From NCBI RefSeq assembly GCF_947172395.1, contig NC_069108.1, positions 4,565,501 to 4,629,500 of the forward strand: 64,000 nucleotides of DNA, written 5' to 3'. The translations under genes were made by a program, and so were the position numbers. Positions 43,192 to 53,551 of the stretch are shown in pieces. Each line of letters opens with the position of its first letter. Positions within the stretch are counted from its first letter, which is position 1. This DNA comes from Bicyclus anynana. Taxonomy: Eukaryota > Arthropoda > Insecta > Lepidoptera > Nymphalidae. The notes under the pieces are model-generated. The model ran no database searches, was not told the origin of the DNA, and saw nothing but the letters and a program-made list of their open reading frames with translations.

Positions 43192-43436
43192 TGTCACCGT
43201 CCGATACGCGCGGCTTCCGCGGAGCAACTGAACGCCCTCTAGGTACGTCAAGTAAATAAAACCGAGCGGCGACCGCGCGAATTCATTTTCTAGCGGTTGA
43301 GTGGCGGGAGCCGCGCGGATTGTCAATCCGTGCGGACAGGTATGAACGATTTATAAGGCGCTAATGTAATTAGGATCCGCGCGGTTCAACCGCGCTGTTT
43401 GAAACCGCGCGGAATCCGCCGTGTCTGAACTACCAC

Positions 43437-43699
43437 TTAGTGTTAGCGAGTGAAAGTGGCAGTGAACCGTGTCCCGCCCGGTCTATGCCTAGCCTAGACG
43501 ACGGCGCGGATGTGAATGTCCGTAAAGAGTTGGACGAAGAAACATGCTTCCAAACCCACCCAAACCCAGAGATGGCCCCAGCCTTCCAAAGAGAGAGGGA
43601 AGGATTTATAGAGAATCTGATATCACTCTCTGGGAAAACCAGAGAAGAAACAGAAGGCGACATCGATCGAGAAACTCGAGAATTACTTCTCACGCATAA
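43437..43699 (+). pseudogene. Probable LINE ORF1, part 2, between two Harbingers
   Basis: A plus frame encoding VNVRKELDEETCFQTHPNPE and EREGFIENLISLSGKTREET. It is open from the Harbinger-5 right TTA to the Harbinger-2 left TAA, and in frame with 40291-40644 once Harbinger-5 is removed. It looks like ORF1 of an R1-group or related LINE; I cannot name it. The frame would be cut by Harbinger-2. Confidence 0.4.
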
Positions 43700-44277
43700 C
43701 GGTACGTTCACACGGAGACACGATTTGCCGAATCTTATTTTCATCGGATCTGGAAAAACCGAATGTTGTATTCACACAGCACATCTTGTTTGGCCGTATC
43801 CGACGGCCTCGTATCGGGATCTCGTGTGAACTCACCATCCGGCTTTTATTAGCAAGAGCGCGCACAGTTCCTCACGTTGATTTGGAAGCGATGGACGTGA
43901 ACAGTCTTGCTATACTATACTGGTATTATCGCCGTCAGCGTCGTAGAAAAAGATTGTGGTTAAACCCAATAGTACAAAGAAGATCAACAGTTGGTGCCTT
44001 TACAACTCTAATGCAGCAGTTAAGAAATGATCCACAAAAATTTTTTAACTACTTTAGAATGACTATACCTACATTTGATAATCTTTTGAAAAAAGTGGAA
44101 AAAGATTTGAAAAAGCGTGATACAAATATGAGGAAAAGCATTAGACCAGAAGAAAAATTAGCGATATGTATAAGGTAATATTGAAATACTGTATTTTATT
44201 ATAATTAAATTTATTAAAAATATGATTAAGACATTATAGACAATCGCTTGGTAGGTACACAGTTTGAAGTTTCCCAA

Positions 44278-45014
44278 CTACATATTATGAAAGTCTGGTA
44301 AATCAGAAGCATTCGATTGAATACTTTGAGACTCTGGTGATGCTTGGTACTGCGATGTAAAATAGCCTTGTGATTGTGCCACATTTGGTTGATAGTTGTA
44401 TGTTGATGAGTGTGCAGGAGACCATTCATTTCGGTTCTTTATATTTTGCAATAAATTTAAGACGCCTGATTGAAATTCTAATGTTTGATTATCGTTTAGC
44501 GTTGCCAATGATGGAAGTAGACTTTTAAAGAAAAACAAATTACGGTCTTCTTTCATTTCTTCCTTCTTGTTGCATTCCATTTGATAATCTATAAACTCAC
44601 TCATTTTCTTATCAAACACGTTTAAATTCTGCCTCGACGGTTTGCTTTTTTTTCTTTTTGAACCACCTACTAAATTTTCATTATCAATTTCTTGTTGACT
44701 TTCATCTGTAGCATCTTGATTATTTGCGACATCTTCACCGAATAAATTGTCCTGAGCCATCGCACTGTCATGGGTAACATCTGATGTAACTGTAGCGGCT
44801 GTACTATCGTCTGCTGGGTTTGGTGTAACAATAGTTGCACTATCATGTGTGTCAGCTGGCGACACAATTTTTTTTAAGAACAACATTTGACGATGATAAA
44901 CGTAGGCTCTCGGACATGTCGCAGACGATCCTGATTTTTTTGATTTCTTTTTCTCATTAATACTCCTCATCCAGCTGTCTCTAATATTAGTCCACTTCTT
45001 TACGATCGATTTAG
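44278..45014 (-). pseudogene. Harbinger-2 MADF-BESS exon 2; exon 1 lost
   Basis: Minus-strand exon beginning after 'ttttcag' at 45014, open to 44278. It has KKWTNIRDSW, FFFKSLLPSLATLNDNQTLE (BESS-like) and the Gln/Ser-rich tail as in Harbinger-1. The first exon would lie in the part removed beyond 46476, so no complete protein can be made. Confidence 0.85.
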
Positions 45015-45032
45015 CTGAAAAATATAATTAAA

Positions 45033-46303
45033 GGACATGGCCGATTTTTGTATGAGTTACTAATTTCAATTTACACAAATGATATTTGGTATTTTATGAT
45101 GCTAAAAATTGGTATATTAAATTACTATAAATATTAAACTCGCAGAAGTTGTCATTACAACAGACTAGACTTAAACATGTCATGTTTATTTCGCGCGAAA
45201 CGTCCGCTTCTATGTACTATGTTGCATTGCAAAATGGTGAACCGCGCTGGCTCGCTGACCGCTGACCGTCGTAGGCTCGTCTTCCAAATAATGACGAGCT
45301 CTAGGTATTGCAAGATTTATAAGTAAGAATAATTATTTATTTATAGTATAAATAAATAATTCTTCTGATAGTAAAGCACTTATGACGCTTCACAATATCA
45401 TACAGATGTTGAGAATTATTACGGTAACCTGACATGGATTAAGTAATAGTAGGCCACATTTTTATCGAATTATTCAGAATCGTACACCGAGAAAAATATC
45501 CAACGCTGAAAATGTGACCTACTAAAACCACTAAAATGTATATACAAAATAGGCCTGAAGTTCTGATCTGGTGGTAGATAGGTGTATTAGTAGTGGCTAA
45601 TTATTGAGACGACGAGACGTATCCCCAAGCGATTTAGCGGTGTAGTACGTTACCTACCTGTAGATCTCTATGTGGCAAAAAAAAGGTAGGTACATCTTCG
45701 TTTATTATTATCTATAACGCCTACCTACAAATAATTGTTACATGTTTAGCAGTACAGTATATCTACTGTGGTACAGTGCTAAAATACCTATGAACTTGTT
45801 TAAATCAGATTATTTTTTTAAAAGGTTTTATAGTGCTTCATTAATAACATGAGTTGGTTGCTCTCTATATAACCAGACGTATAAACATATAAAAAAATTG
45901 ATGTGTATGTAGTTATTTACACGATACTACACCTAAGTCATTTAGGCATGGTATGGATTTTATTTTGATTATTAGCTGACGCCGCGCGGTTTCACCCGCC
46001 TGGTTCCCGTTCCCGTAAGAATACGGGGATTATATATATGCCATAACCTTCCTCGATAAATGGGCTATCTAACACTGAAAGAATTTTTCAAATCGGACCA
46101 GTAGTTCTTAAAATTAGCGCGAGTATTCTTTGGACAGAAGCCTTGGATGTGGACGAATTCATATTGCAATCTTTTTATTTTTAAATAAAAACTGAGAAGT
46201 TCAGAGAGGTTAAGAATTATGTGTTAATTCATCTTTCTATTTTTATTATATAAATACACTTGCTAAGTACGTGTAAACGCAATGTCACTTTTCGGCCATG
46301 TCC
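45033..46303. mobile_element. 1.27-kb insertion with 12-bp inverted ends and no target duplication
   Basis: Begins 'ggacatggccga' and ends with its inverse 'tcggccatgtcc'. The empty site is known from Harbinger-1 (inverse of 20757-20785): the insertion falls exactly in the middle of TAAATTTA and no base is duplicated or lost. The interior is non-coding and AT-rich and contains a dispersed repeat block at 45975-46130. Lack of duplication is atypical of TIR transposons and recalls Helitron/Helentron-type insertion. Confidence 0.75.
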
Positions 46304-46561
46304 TTTACTTGCAGATATATGGCTTCTGGGTGTTCATACAAGGATTTACATTACGCCTACCGAGTCGGAGTGTCTACGATCAGTAACATTATTAAGGAAG
46401 TAACGAATGCTATTTGGAACAATTTGCATGGGGAGTTTATGACATTACCCAACACAATATCTGACTGGGAATATATGGGACACCGGACAGAGTGTTCACA
46501 TTACATCGGATCCCGGAAGAAATTCGGACAGTCCTCAGTTGAATTTGGACCTGCGCGCACA

Positions 46562-48786
46562 ATGGACGACGAAATTGTTGTGTTGTGGTGGTATCTTAAT
46601 AGAAGGCAAAATAAAAGAAAACATTGGGTACACCCTATTTTACGGAAAAGATTTTCACTTGGAACATTTGAAACATTAATGGGTGAACTCAGAAGAGACG
46701 AATCAAGTTCTTCAATTATTTTCGAATGACAGCAACCACTTTTGACGATTTACTGGGACGACTAGACATAAGAGTACGAGATACAAGTTTCAGAGAATGT
46801 ATTTGCCCAGAACAAAGATTAGCCATATGTCTAAGGTAAGATTATTTTATGCACTAGATTGCGTAATAATAGTTTTGACGTAGGTACCTACTTAAGACTG
46901 TATGAATGAATGAATGTTTGCTATGTATGTTTGTTTCATGAATGTGAATATATATAATGTGTGTGTGTGGGAGGGTGTATGTATTTGATAATCATTATGA
47001 ATTAAAAATGCAAACAATTATTTAAGTATTTATTTGTACTCAAACTTAAATCCCTTCAAAATCTAAGTAATCTGAGTCTTGGGAATGTATGGAACGATTA
47101 CTAGATGCTGATGGCGAAGCTGGAATCGGATTCGATGTCTGAGATGAAGTTGATGGTATAGATGTTGTTGCCTGTTGGTTGCTACTATTATATTGCGTAG
47201 AGTATCCAGGGTAGTGTTGATCTTGCGTAGGTATTGGCTGTTGATTGACGCTATTATGTGTGTAGTATCCAGAATACTGATCTGGTCCGGTTATCTGATT
47301 ATATGAATCACGCCAATGTCCGTAATTTGGTCTCTCATAATTCCTACTTTTAATTTTTTGCAACATTGTCATGACGCTAGCTTGAAATTCTAAAGTCTCT
47401 TCGATAGTTAAAGTGTTCAAGATTGGTATAATGCCTTTGAAGAAAGATAGATGATGGTTTTCCTTTTCTGGGTTTATTCTGGAGTCCAAAAACTTTACCA
47501 TCCTGTCATTTATCTCTTTATTATCATTTTTTTTTATCTTTAATTAAAGGTGAACGAAAATCTGATTCCATGCCTACTTCAGTCTCGGTTCTTGCTTTTT
47601 TTGAAACTGACTCATGTGGTGGTCGAGGTTCGGAGACTTTTTTCAAAAACATTAATTGCTCGTGATATACATAATTTCGTGTCTTTTTGGTCGAAGATCC
47701 AGATTTAGACTCATCTTTTTGTTTCTTTACTGTCTTAAGCCACGAATCTCGTATATTATTCCATTTAGTTGAAACCTGTTTTCCTGAAATCAATAAAAAA
47801 ATATCATAAAACAATACAATTTGTTTCTTGGTGACGTATAAAGTAATAATGTATTAACAAAAAATACTTTTTTTTTCAGATATTTAGCTTCAGGATGTTC
47901 ATTCAAAGAAATACATTACTCATACAGAGTAGGCGTTTCGACAATAAGTAAACTAATAAAAGAAATGACCCACGTCATTTGGGAAAACCTAAAGACAGAT
48001 TTCCTTAAGCTGCCTGATACTGAGAGAGAATGGGAGGACATCGCTTCAGGATTCGAAAGAAAAGCCAACTTTCCTCACTGTCTTGGAGCAGTAGATGGCA
48101 AACATATCAGAATTTTGAAACCAGCCAAGAGTGGTTCTATGTTCTTTAATTACAAGGAGTATTATTCTTTTGTATTAATGGCAGTTGTCGATTCAGAGTA
48201 CCGATTTATTTTTATTAGTGTGGGCTCATTTGGCAAGGAATGCGATTCTAGTATATTAAAGGATAGTACATTTTGGCAAAAGATCAATGATGGTACTTTA
48301 AATGTACCAAAGCCTAGACCGCTTCATGAAAACTTGCACGAAGAATTACCGTTTATACTTGTTGGCGATGAAGGCTTTGCTTTAACACCTAATCTCCTAC
48401 GTCCATATGGAGGTACACATTTGAATACTGATAAAAAGATTTTTAACTATAGACTAAGTCGAGCAAGAAGGTATGTTGAGTGCGCTTTTGGTATTCTGGC
48501 AAATAAGTGGCGAATAATCCATCGAGCTATAGATCTCAACGTAGACACAGCAATTCAAGTAATTAAAGCTTGTGCAGTCTTACATAATTTTGTAAGAGAA
48601 AAAGATGGTATAAATTTTGAAAGTTACCAAAATATAGAACATAGACAAGAACAAGAAACTACACCCATGAATCGAAATGTGTCGAGTCGAGGTGGCCCTA
48701 ATGCCAACGCTATACGGACATTATTTACTAATTATTTTGTTTCAGATATTGGTTCCGTTCCGTGGCAGGCAGCAGCTATAAAATAA
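46562..48786 (+). pseudogene. Harbinger-3 transposase with one-base deletion in exon 1
   Basis: Exon 1 46562-46835 (MDDEIVVLWWYLNRRQNKRK ... LAICLR, donor gtaag), exon 2 47880-48786 (acceptor tttttcag). Near 46702 the codons expected for ESKFFNYFRMTA are shifted: one A is missing compared with its relatives (Harbinger-4 exon 1 is 275 nt, this one 274), and the frame stops after SSIIFE. Exon 2 is fully open: GAVDGKHIRILKP, LVGDEGFALTPNLL and RRYVECAFGILANKWR give an intact DDE triad. Without the deletion it would be about 393 aa. Confidence 0.9.
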
Positions 48787-49009
48787 AATTTGTCAATGCA
48801 TTTACATTTTATCAATAAAACATTAAAAACTCACCGTACTGTTTTCTTTCTTTTTCATCCAGTTCATCGAAGTTTGGTTTCAGTATTAAACATACTTCAC
48901 GCCATGCTGCTAACTTTAAGTTTTTGTCTTTATAAACGTCTTCGGTCTTATCCCACAGAACAGGTCTCTCTTGGACAAGCGTAATTAAAGTTTCTGCTTG
49001 AATATCCAT
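47046..49009 (-). pseudogene. Harbinger-3 MADF-BESS protein, frameshift in a poly-A run
   Basis: Minus strand: exon 1 49009-48835 (AETLITLVQERPVLWDKTED, donor gtgagt), exon 2 47783-47046 (acceptor gatttcag), phases compatible (GKQVSTKWNNIRDSW). The frame stops at 47524 after PLIKDKKK at a nine-A run. One base away the frame continues NDNKEINDRMVKFLDSRI and contains the BESS-like LSFFKGIIPILNTLTIEETL and a Gln/Ser/Pro-rich tail to 47046. So one homopolymer slip separates the halves. Confidence 0.85.
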
Positions 49010-49299
49010 GCTAAACGTCTACTTTAACCAGAACATGCGAGCCGAATGACGTGAGTGGACCACGGGCGGGGCGAGGGGAGCACGAGCGGGGCGAGCGGGG
49101 GACAGATACCGGCACAAACTCGTTCACATTACTCCGGGCCCGGTCGTTCTACCGGCAATTCGTAGTGACAAAACGTTCGGTAGAAATGCCGGACCCGGGA
49201 TAATGTGAATAGCTTCATATAAATTGTACAGCCACTAGCTCTTCCGGCAGATTTACCGGCGCGGCAGATCTGCCGGTCCGGCGTAGTGGGAACCCGGCC

Positions 49300-50165
49300 T
49301 TACGGTATAGTCAAGCCGCCGAAGCAGCCCGCGATCATGCCCAATGAGGACAGACCTCAACGGAGGCTTCGGTCCGAGGATTCGGATGACGACCTAGACG
49401 CCGGGCAAAAGCGTACTAAGGTAACCCTAGTGCGCGCCTCGCCCTCCCGCCCGCCCGCAGCCGCTCGATGGAGCTCGCGCTTAGTTTAGGCCACCACGTG
49501 CGACGCACATGTTCGCACGTGGTTTTTAGGTTATAGTGACATTGGCAGTGACATTGTCAGTCGCGGTGACGTTGACGTTGACAGTGACAGTGACGTTAAA
49601 GTTGAAGTTGACTTTGGCAGCTGGTAGACACTGAGTCGGACCAACTTTCGTCTGGTTCGGCCGTTTCGTTACACGAACTCTGCGCAGCCTAACACTTGGA
49701 CTCTGCACGAAGGCGCGCTATGGATAGTGAAGAGGAGGATCGCGGAGGGCCTGCGGGGTCTCCCTTTACCCCGCGTGCCGCCCTCTCTCGGACCCCGCCT
49801 TCAGGATTTGCAGCGCTCAGACCAGAAGATGACATGGCGATCACGCCAACCGTTGCTTCGGGTCGCCCTCAGCCGCCTACTGCTGCCCTGAAGCGCCCAC
49901 TCACGTCGCCGGGGGATCACCAGCCGACTGAAAAGGTGCGCTTGTGCCGACCTGGTATGCAGGCGCCCCCGCCACCGGCGCCGCAGATGCAGCGCCGCCA
50001 GATCACCGCTGCAACTCCGTCGCAGCCGACTTCTGACTCGGAGGATGAGCAAGGGGCCAAGAAACGGGCGTTAATGACCTGCTCAAAGTTGGAGCTGTTG
50101 GACCGAGTGAACAACGAGCTCCAATCTATCGGCTCGGTAATTCTTCGCCGAGCATGCGCGATCGA
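49300..50165 (+). pseudogene. R1-group LINE 5' UTR and ORF1 N-terminal part
   Basis: GC-rich. A frame from 49696 encodes AMDSEEEDRGGPAGSPFTPR, Pro/Ala-rich stretches and a helical SKLELLDRVNNELQSIGSVI. A preceding piece (NEDRPQRRLRSEDSDDDLDA) is also ORF1-like. A (gtgacr)n-type degenerate hexamer repeat lies at 49535-49615, in what would be the 5' UTR. Clade is inferred from the ORF2 end that follows at 50166 without the zinc knuckles, endonuclease or reverse transcriptase between them. Confidence 0.55.
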
Positions 50166-50806
50166 TTGGTGAGCGCGCTGCGAACTGCTTCGGCAAGATT
50201 TCGCGTGTATCTACCACCTCTTGGGGTGTTAGGTACCCTGCGCTGCGGATCCTCTACTACGGCACCTTTGTAGCGACGGTCACGTATGCTGCGGCGTGTT
50301 GGGCAGAGAGTGCGACGCTCTACGCCGTTCGGATGACCCTTATCAGGGCCCAAAGGCCGGCCTTGGTCCTTCTGACCAAGGCCTACCGCTCGAACAGCGC
50401 CGCCGCGCTCGCCGTTCTGGCGGGCGTGTTGCCGGCAGACCTCGAGGTGATCCGTGCTGCCAGGCTGGATGCGGCGCGTAGTACCACGGCCAAAAGGGAG
50501 TGGAGCCGGCGCAAGCAGGATATCGGGTTGGGCATAACCCGCTTGTGGCAGGAGCGATGGGCGAATGAGACTAAATTTAGCGAACTTCGTCGATTCTTCC
50601 CGGACGTGGCTGGCTGACTCAGGGCGACCTGGGTCGCGCCGGACTATGAGACCTCGCAGATACTGACGGGTCACGGCTTCTTCCGGAAGCGTCTGCGTGA
50701 CATGTGCCTCAGGGAGTCTGGTGACTGCGCGTGTGTGCTGGCGGAGGAAGACCTCTACCATGTCCTGTGGGAATGTGCTGAGTACGAGGACCTCCGGAGT
50801 GCAATG
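50166..50806 (+). pseudogene. R1-group LINE ORF2 C-terminal part, cut by Harbinger-4
   Basis: Plus frames encode VATVTYAAACWAESATLYAV, RAQRPALVLLTKAYRSNSAA, then LTGHGFFRKRLRDMCLRESG, CACVLAEEDLYHVLWECAEY. 'LTGHG-x-F-x-x-(Y)L...C-x-C...E-x-x-x-HVL-x-x-C' is the Cys-His motif at the end of ORF2 in R1-group LINEs. A stop at ~50617 (FPDVAG*) breaks it. The join to ORF1 at ~50165 shows that ~4 kb is missing. After Harbinger-4 the frame resumes at 53555 (EGIVREEAGPVYYRDLVSSA). Confidence 0.7.
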
Positions 50807-51169
50807 TTACGGCCGGTTCACACATGTCTCCGTTTTACTGTTCCGTTTATCGTGTACGTTTTTTTTTCGTCGATGGCGTATGTAGTTGTATGAGCGACTT
50901 CACACATGGCACAGTATTCTGTATACAGTAAAAAATATCGTTCCGTAAAAAAATGACATTCCGTTTTGTCATCGAATACTGGACGCCGGAACAGTAAAAA
51001 TATACGGATACGTAGAATTTTAACGGATTGATACTGTGTGCGTGGCGGGCGGTGTGTGCGGGGTGTAGGAGGGGGAGTGATGCGAGTTGTTTGACTATTT
51101 TCCATTGTACATTCCTAGAGAACGCGCGCGTCCATTGTGTGTAATAATTATTATAATCACTGATCAACC

Positions 51170-53091
51170 ATGTCAACCAAGGAGTGGGAAAAGTTAATAG
51201 ACAAGGAAATGTTAATTAGTTTGGTGGAAGATAGGCCAGTCCTTTGGGACAAGACGCTGGATAAATACAAAGACAATACTGCAAGTATTGCAGGTTGGCG
51301 AGAAATATGCATTATTCTAATGGAGGATTTTGAGGCTATGGAACAAAGACAAAGACAAGAGTTCGGTAAGTGTCTGTTTTATTATTTAATTACATTCTAA
51401 ATAGCTTCATCCTGCCATGGAACTGATCCAGCTTTGGACATGAAATAGTTCACGAATTCTGTTCGAACTAAATTAGCAGTATTACCACCTCGTGTTCTTA
51501 CTTCATGGGGTAGGTTTTCGAAACTAAATTCTTCAGATACGTTATTATCACTGTTTGAGCCCTCCTTGTCCCTTATAAAGTTGTGTAGAATAGTACATGC
51601 CTTAACAGTCCATACAGCTGTTGTTTTATCGATGTCTAGAGGCCGATGGAATATTCTCCACTTATTAGCTAAGATACCGAAGGCACATTCAACGTATCTC
51701 CTAGCTCTAGTCAAACGATAGTTGAATATTCGCTTATTTTTGTCCAGATGCGTCCCGCCAAACGGTCTTAGTAAATTTTCGTGTAATCCGAAACCTTCGT
51801 CTCCAATGACCACATAAGGAACTCGCGTTTCTGAGTCTCTTGTTAATGGGCATGGTGCTGGTATTTGTAGACTGCCGTCTAGCATCATTTTCCAAAATGT
51901 TGTCTCCTTGAATATTGATGAATCGCATTCTTTTCCATAAGATCCGAGCTACGTACAACGTATACAAAGCGATAGTCGGAGTCTACGATCGCTAATAATA
52001 TGATGGAAAAGAAATCCTTGTAATTGATATACAGTGAACCGCTATTTAGTGGTTTTTTAAGTCGGATATGTTTTCCGTCGACAGCTCCGAGACAGTGGGG
52101 AAAATTAGCTTTTTTGTTAAATCCACTTGCTATCTGTTCCCATTCGTCGACGGATGTAGGAAGTCGCATAAATTTTACACTTAAATTGTTCCATATGCAT
52201 CTTGAAACTTCTTTAATAATGTTGCTAACAGTCGATACACCAACGCGATAGGTGTAATGAAGATCTTTAAATGAACACCCGGATGCTGCATACCTGAAAA
52301 TAAAATTAATTGTTTTATTACTTGTTTTAGGAAAACTTGTTATGAAAAAGTGGAGACAGATGAGAGATGCCTGGGTGAGAACACTAAAAGATAAAAAGAA
52401 TTGCAAGACGTCTGGTTCCGCTGTCTCAAACACGAAGCCCTACAAATACCATAATCAGATGCTGTTTTTGAAAAAAGTAGTTGCTGCTGGTGAAACGCAC
52501 GAAAGCGTCTCTGCTAAACAAACTAATGAACACATCGAAGATGACACCACGACATCGAATGAATCTACAAACGAAGATGACAGTGTTACTGCAATGACAC
52601 AACTTGACAATGACAGTCAAAAGGACAAACAAAATCTAGCCCCCCCGCCAAAACGCAGAGCACCAGCCAAAAGAAATTTTAATGAAATTGATGCCAAAAT
52701 GATGTCCTACATTGACTATCAGATAAAACCGAAGAAAATTGAGCAGGATGATCGCAATTTATCGTTCTTCAAAGGTATTTTGCCGTCCTTGGCTTTGCTT
52801 GATGATGACCAAACTTTGGAATTCCAGTCAGGGGTGTTAAACCTATTACAAAATATTAAACGTAGAAGAGTTGGCCAGTCAACTTATGACTGGTCAGCCT
52901 ATACACAAACATCTGGTGCTAGTCACTATCAATCCCAGGGCTATTTTAGCAGACCACAGCCTACTGATAGTGCACTATCGCCAGTACAACCTGTATACAG
53001 TGATGCTAGCAGACCACAGTCTACTGATAGTGCACTATCGCCATTACAATCTGTATACAGTGATGCTACGTTAGATCTGTCTGAGTTTTAA
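51170..53091 (+). CDS. Harbinger-4 MADF-BESS protein, two exons, 318 aa, intact
   Basis: Exon 1 51170-51365 (donor gtaagt), exon 2 52331-53091 (acceptor cttgttttag); 196 + 761 nt = 319 codons with stop, joining as GKLVMKKWRQMRDAWVRTL. The MADF domain occupies about the first 90 residues (EMLISLVEDRPVLWDKTLDK, AGWREICIIL). A basic patch (PPPKRRAPAKRNFNE) and a BESS-like motif (LSFFKGILPSLALLDDDQTL) follow. The C-terminus carries a repeated block (SRPQ-x-TDSALSP twice, from a ~60-bp duplication at 52960-53065). Partner of the broken transposase on the other strand. Confidence 0.88.
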
Positions 53092-53382
53092 AAATAAAAG
53101 TACGTACCTTAAAAATATCGCTAGTTTTTCTTCTGGGCAGATACTTTTCCTCCAACGAGTATCTTGCTTTTTTAAATCCTTTTCCAATAGTTTAAGAAGT
53201 TCATCAAAAGTAGACATCGACATACGAAAGTAATTGAAAAATTTCGATTCATCACCTCGTAACTGACTCATAAGTAAACTGTAAGCACCCTCTTTAGATC
53301 TTTGGGCCATAAGTGGATGCTGCCAATAACGTCGAATCTTCCTTCTCCGACGATAGTACCAATACAACACGACAGCGTCCAT
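51397..53382 (-). pseudogene. Harbinger-4 transposase, frameshift in exon 2
   Basis: Minus strand: exon 1 53382-53108 (MDAVVLYWYYRRRRKIRRYW ... EEKLAIFLR, donor gtacgt), exon 2 52293-51397 (acceptor attttcag). The first half of exon 2 is open (YAASGCSFKDLHYTYRVGVS, GAVDGKHIRLKKP) but shifts near 51950-51960, where relatives read YVCVGSYGKECDSS. The downstream frame continues MLDGSLQIPAPCPL, VVIGDEGFGLHENL and RRYVECAFGILANKWR. All three catalytic acids survive in two frames, so a single small indel inactivates it. Confidence 0.9.
52294..52330. promoter_or_regulatory. 37-bp spacer with two opposite 3' splice sites (Harbinger-4)
   Basis: Plus strand ends 'ttacttgttttag' before MADF exon 2. Minus strand ends 'attttattttcag' before transposase exon 2. 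Equivalent to 20757-20785 in Harbinger-1. The matching spacers are 132 bp in Harbinger-5 (41770-41901) and 96 bp in Harbinger-3 (47784-47879). Confidence 0.85.
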
Positions 53383-53551
53383 CCTTGTAGAATAGCGGCG
53401 GTATACTGCGAGTTTTCTGTTCACACATCGCATCCAGTAATGACGGATCCGTTGAACGTTATACGGTGCCTATGTGTGAACAGAGCATAAATTTATGACG
53501 TATCCGTTAAAAATGTACCAGTAAAACGGACTCCCATGTGTGAACGGGCCG

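Larger units (their letters stand above)
40648..43436 (+). mobile_element. Harbinger-5: complete PIF/Harbinger, apparently intact
   Basis: 2789 bp flanked by TTA (40645-40647, 43437-43439). The first 32 bp match the inverse of the last 32 with one difference ('gtggtagttcagaca' then 'ggcggattccgcgcgg'). It contains an uninterrupted two-exon transposase (+) and an uninterrupted two-exon MADF gene (-) interlocked with it. CCGCGCGG-type subterminal motifs recur at both ends. Nothing in the sequence shows it to be dead. Confidence 0.95.
43700..46476 (+). mobile_element. Harbinger-2: truncated, inverted near-twin of Harbinger-1
   Basis: Left end 'cggtacgttcacacgg' follows TAA (43697-43699). The sequence is the inverse of Harbinger-1 from its right end, without Harbinger-1's 1.18-kb insertion. 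The shared MADF exon 2 encodes one residue difference in 230 (GEDV against GEDF), so the copies are recent relatives. A 1.27-kb element interrupts the splice spacer. The element stops within transposase exon 2 at ~46476, where Harbinger-3 sequence starts; the other end is not found beyond Harbinger-3. Confidence 0.88.
43891..46476 (+). pseudogene. Harbinger-2 transposase, 3' truncated
   Basis: Exon 1 43891-44174 starts at ATG (MDVNSLAILYWYYRRQRRRK) and ends at a gtaat donor. It shows the intact exon that Harbinger-1 lost. Exon 2 begins at 46315 after 'cttgcag' (YMASGCSYKDLHYAYRVGVS) and is cut at ~46476 before any catalytic residue. The intron is enlarged by the 45033-46303 insertion. Confidence 0.85.
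46477..49299 (+). mobile_element. Harbinger-3
   Basis: Begins at the break in Harbinger-2. Near the left end is 'gtgttcacattacatcggat'; the inverse 'attatcccgggtccggcat' type sequence lies near 49180-49215, and the right terminus appears to be 'gaacccggcctta' (49287-49299). Multiple TACCGGCA/CCGG subterminal motifs fill 49095-49290. It carries transposase (+) and MADF (-) genes interlocked as in the other copies, each with one lesion. Exact left end and duplication are unclear. Confidence 0.8.
50810..53551 (+). mobile_element. Harbinger-4, inserted in R1-group ORF2
   Basis: 2742 bp flanked by TTA (50807-50809, 53552-53554). Left 'cggccggttcacacatg' and the inverse of the right end differ at one of 17 positions, and the match resumes at 'tccgttttactg'. 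Subterminal motifs 'cagtaaaacgga', 'ttccgttt' and 'ggaacagtaaaa' recur at both ends. MADF is on the plus strand and transposase on the minus, interlocked. Removing it restores the LINE frame. Confidence 0.93.

Noticed and set aside
43683..43865. Frames spanning Harbinger TIRs (also 43440-43829, 23120-23419 and 23014-23199)
   Set aside because: They run across element boundaries into non-coding TIR sequence, so they cannot be real genes.
46298..46729. A 143-codon fused frame starting YMASGCSYKD and ending in MDDEIVVLWWYL
   Set aside because: It joins Harbinger-2 exon 2 to Harbinger-3 exon 1 across the insertion break, and is not a real protein.
50126..50761. 211-codon minus frame
   Set aside because: It is antisense to R1-group ORF2 sequence in a GC-rich stretch. 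The plus strand has the recognisable Cys-His motif.
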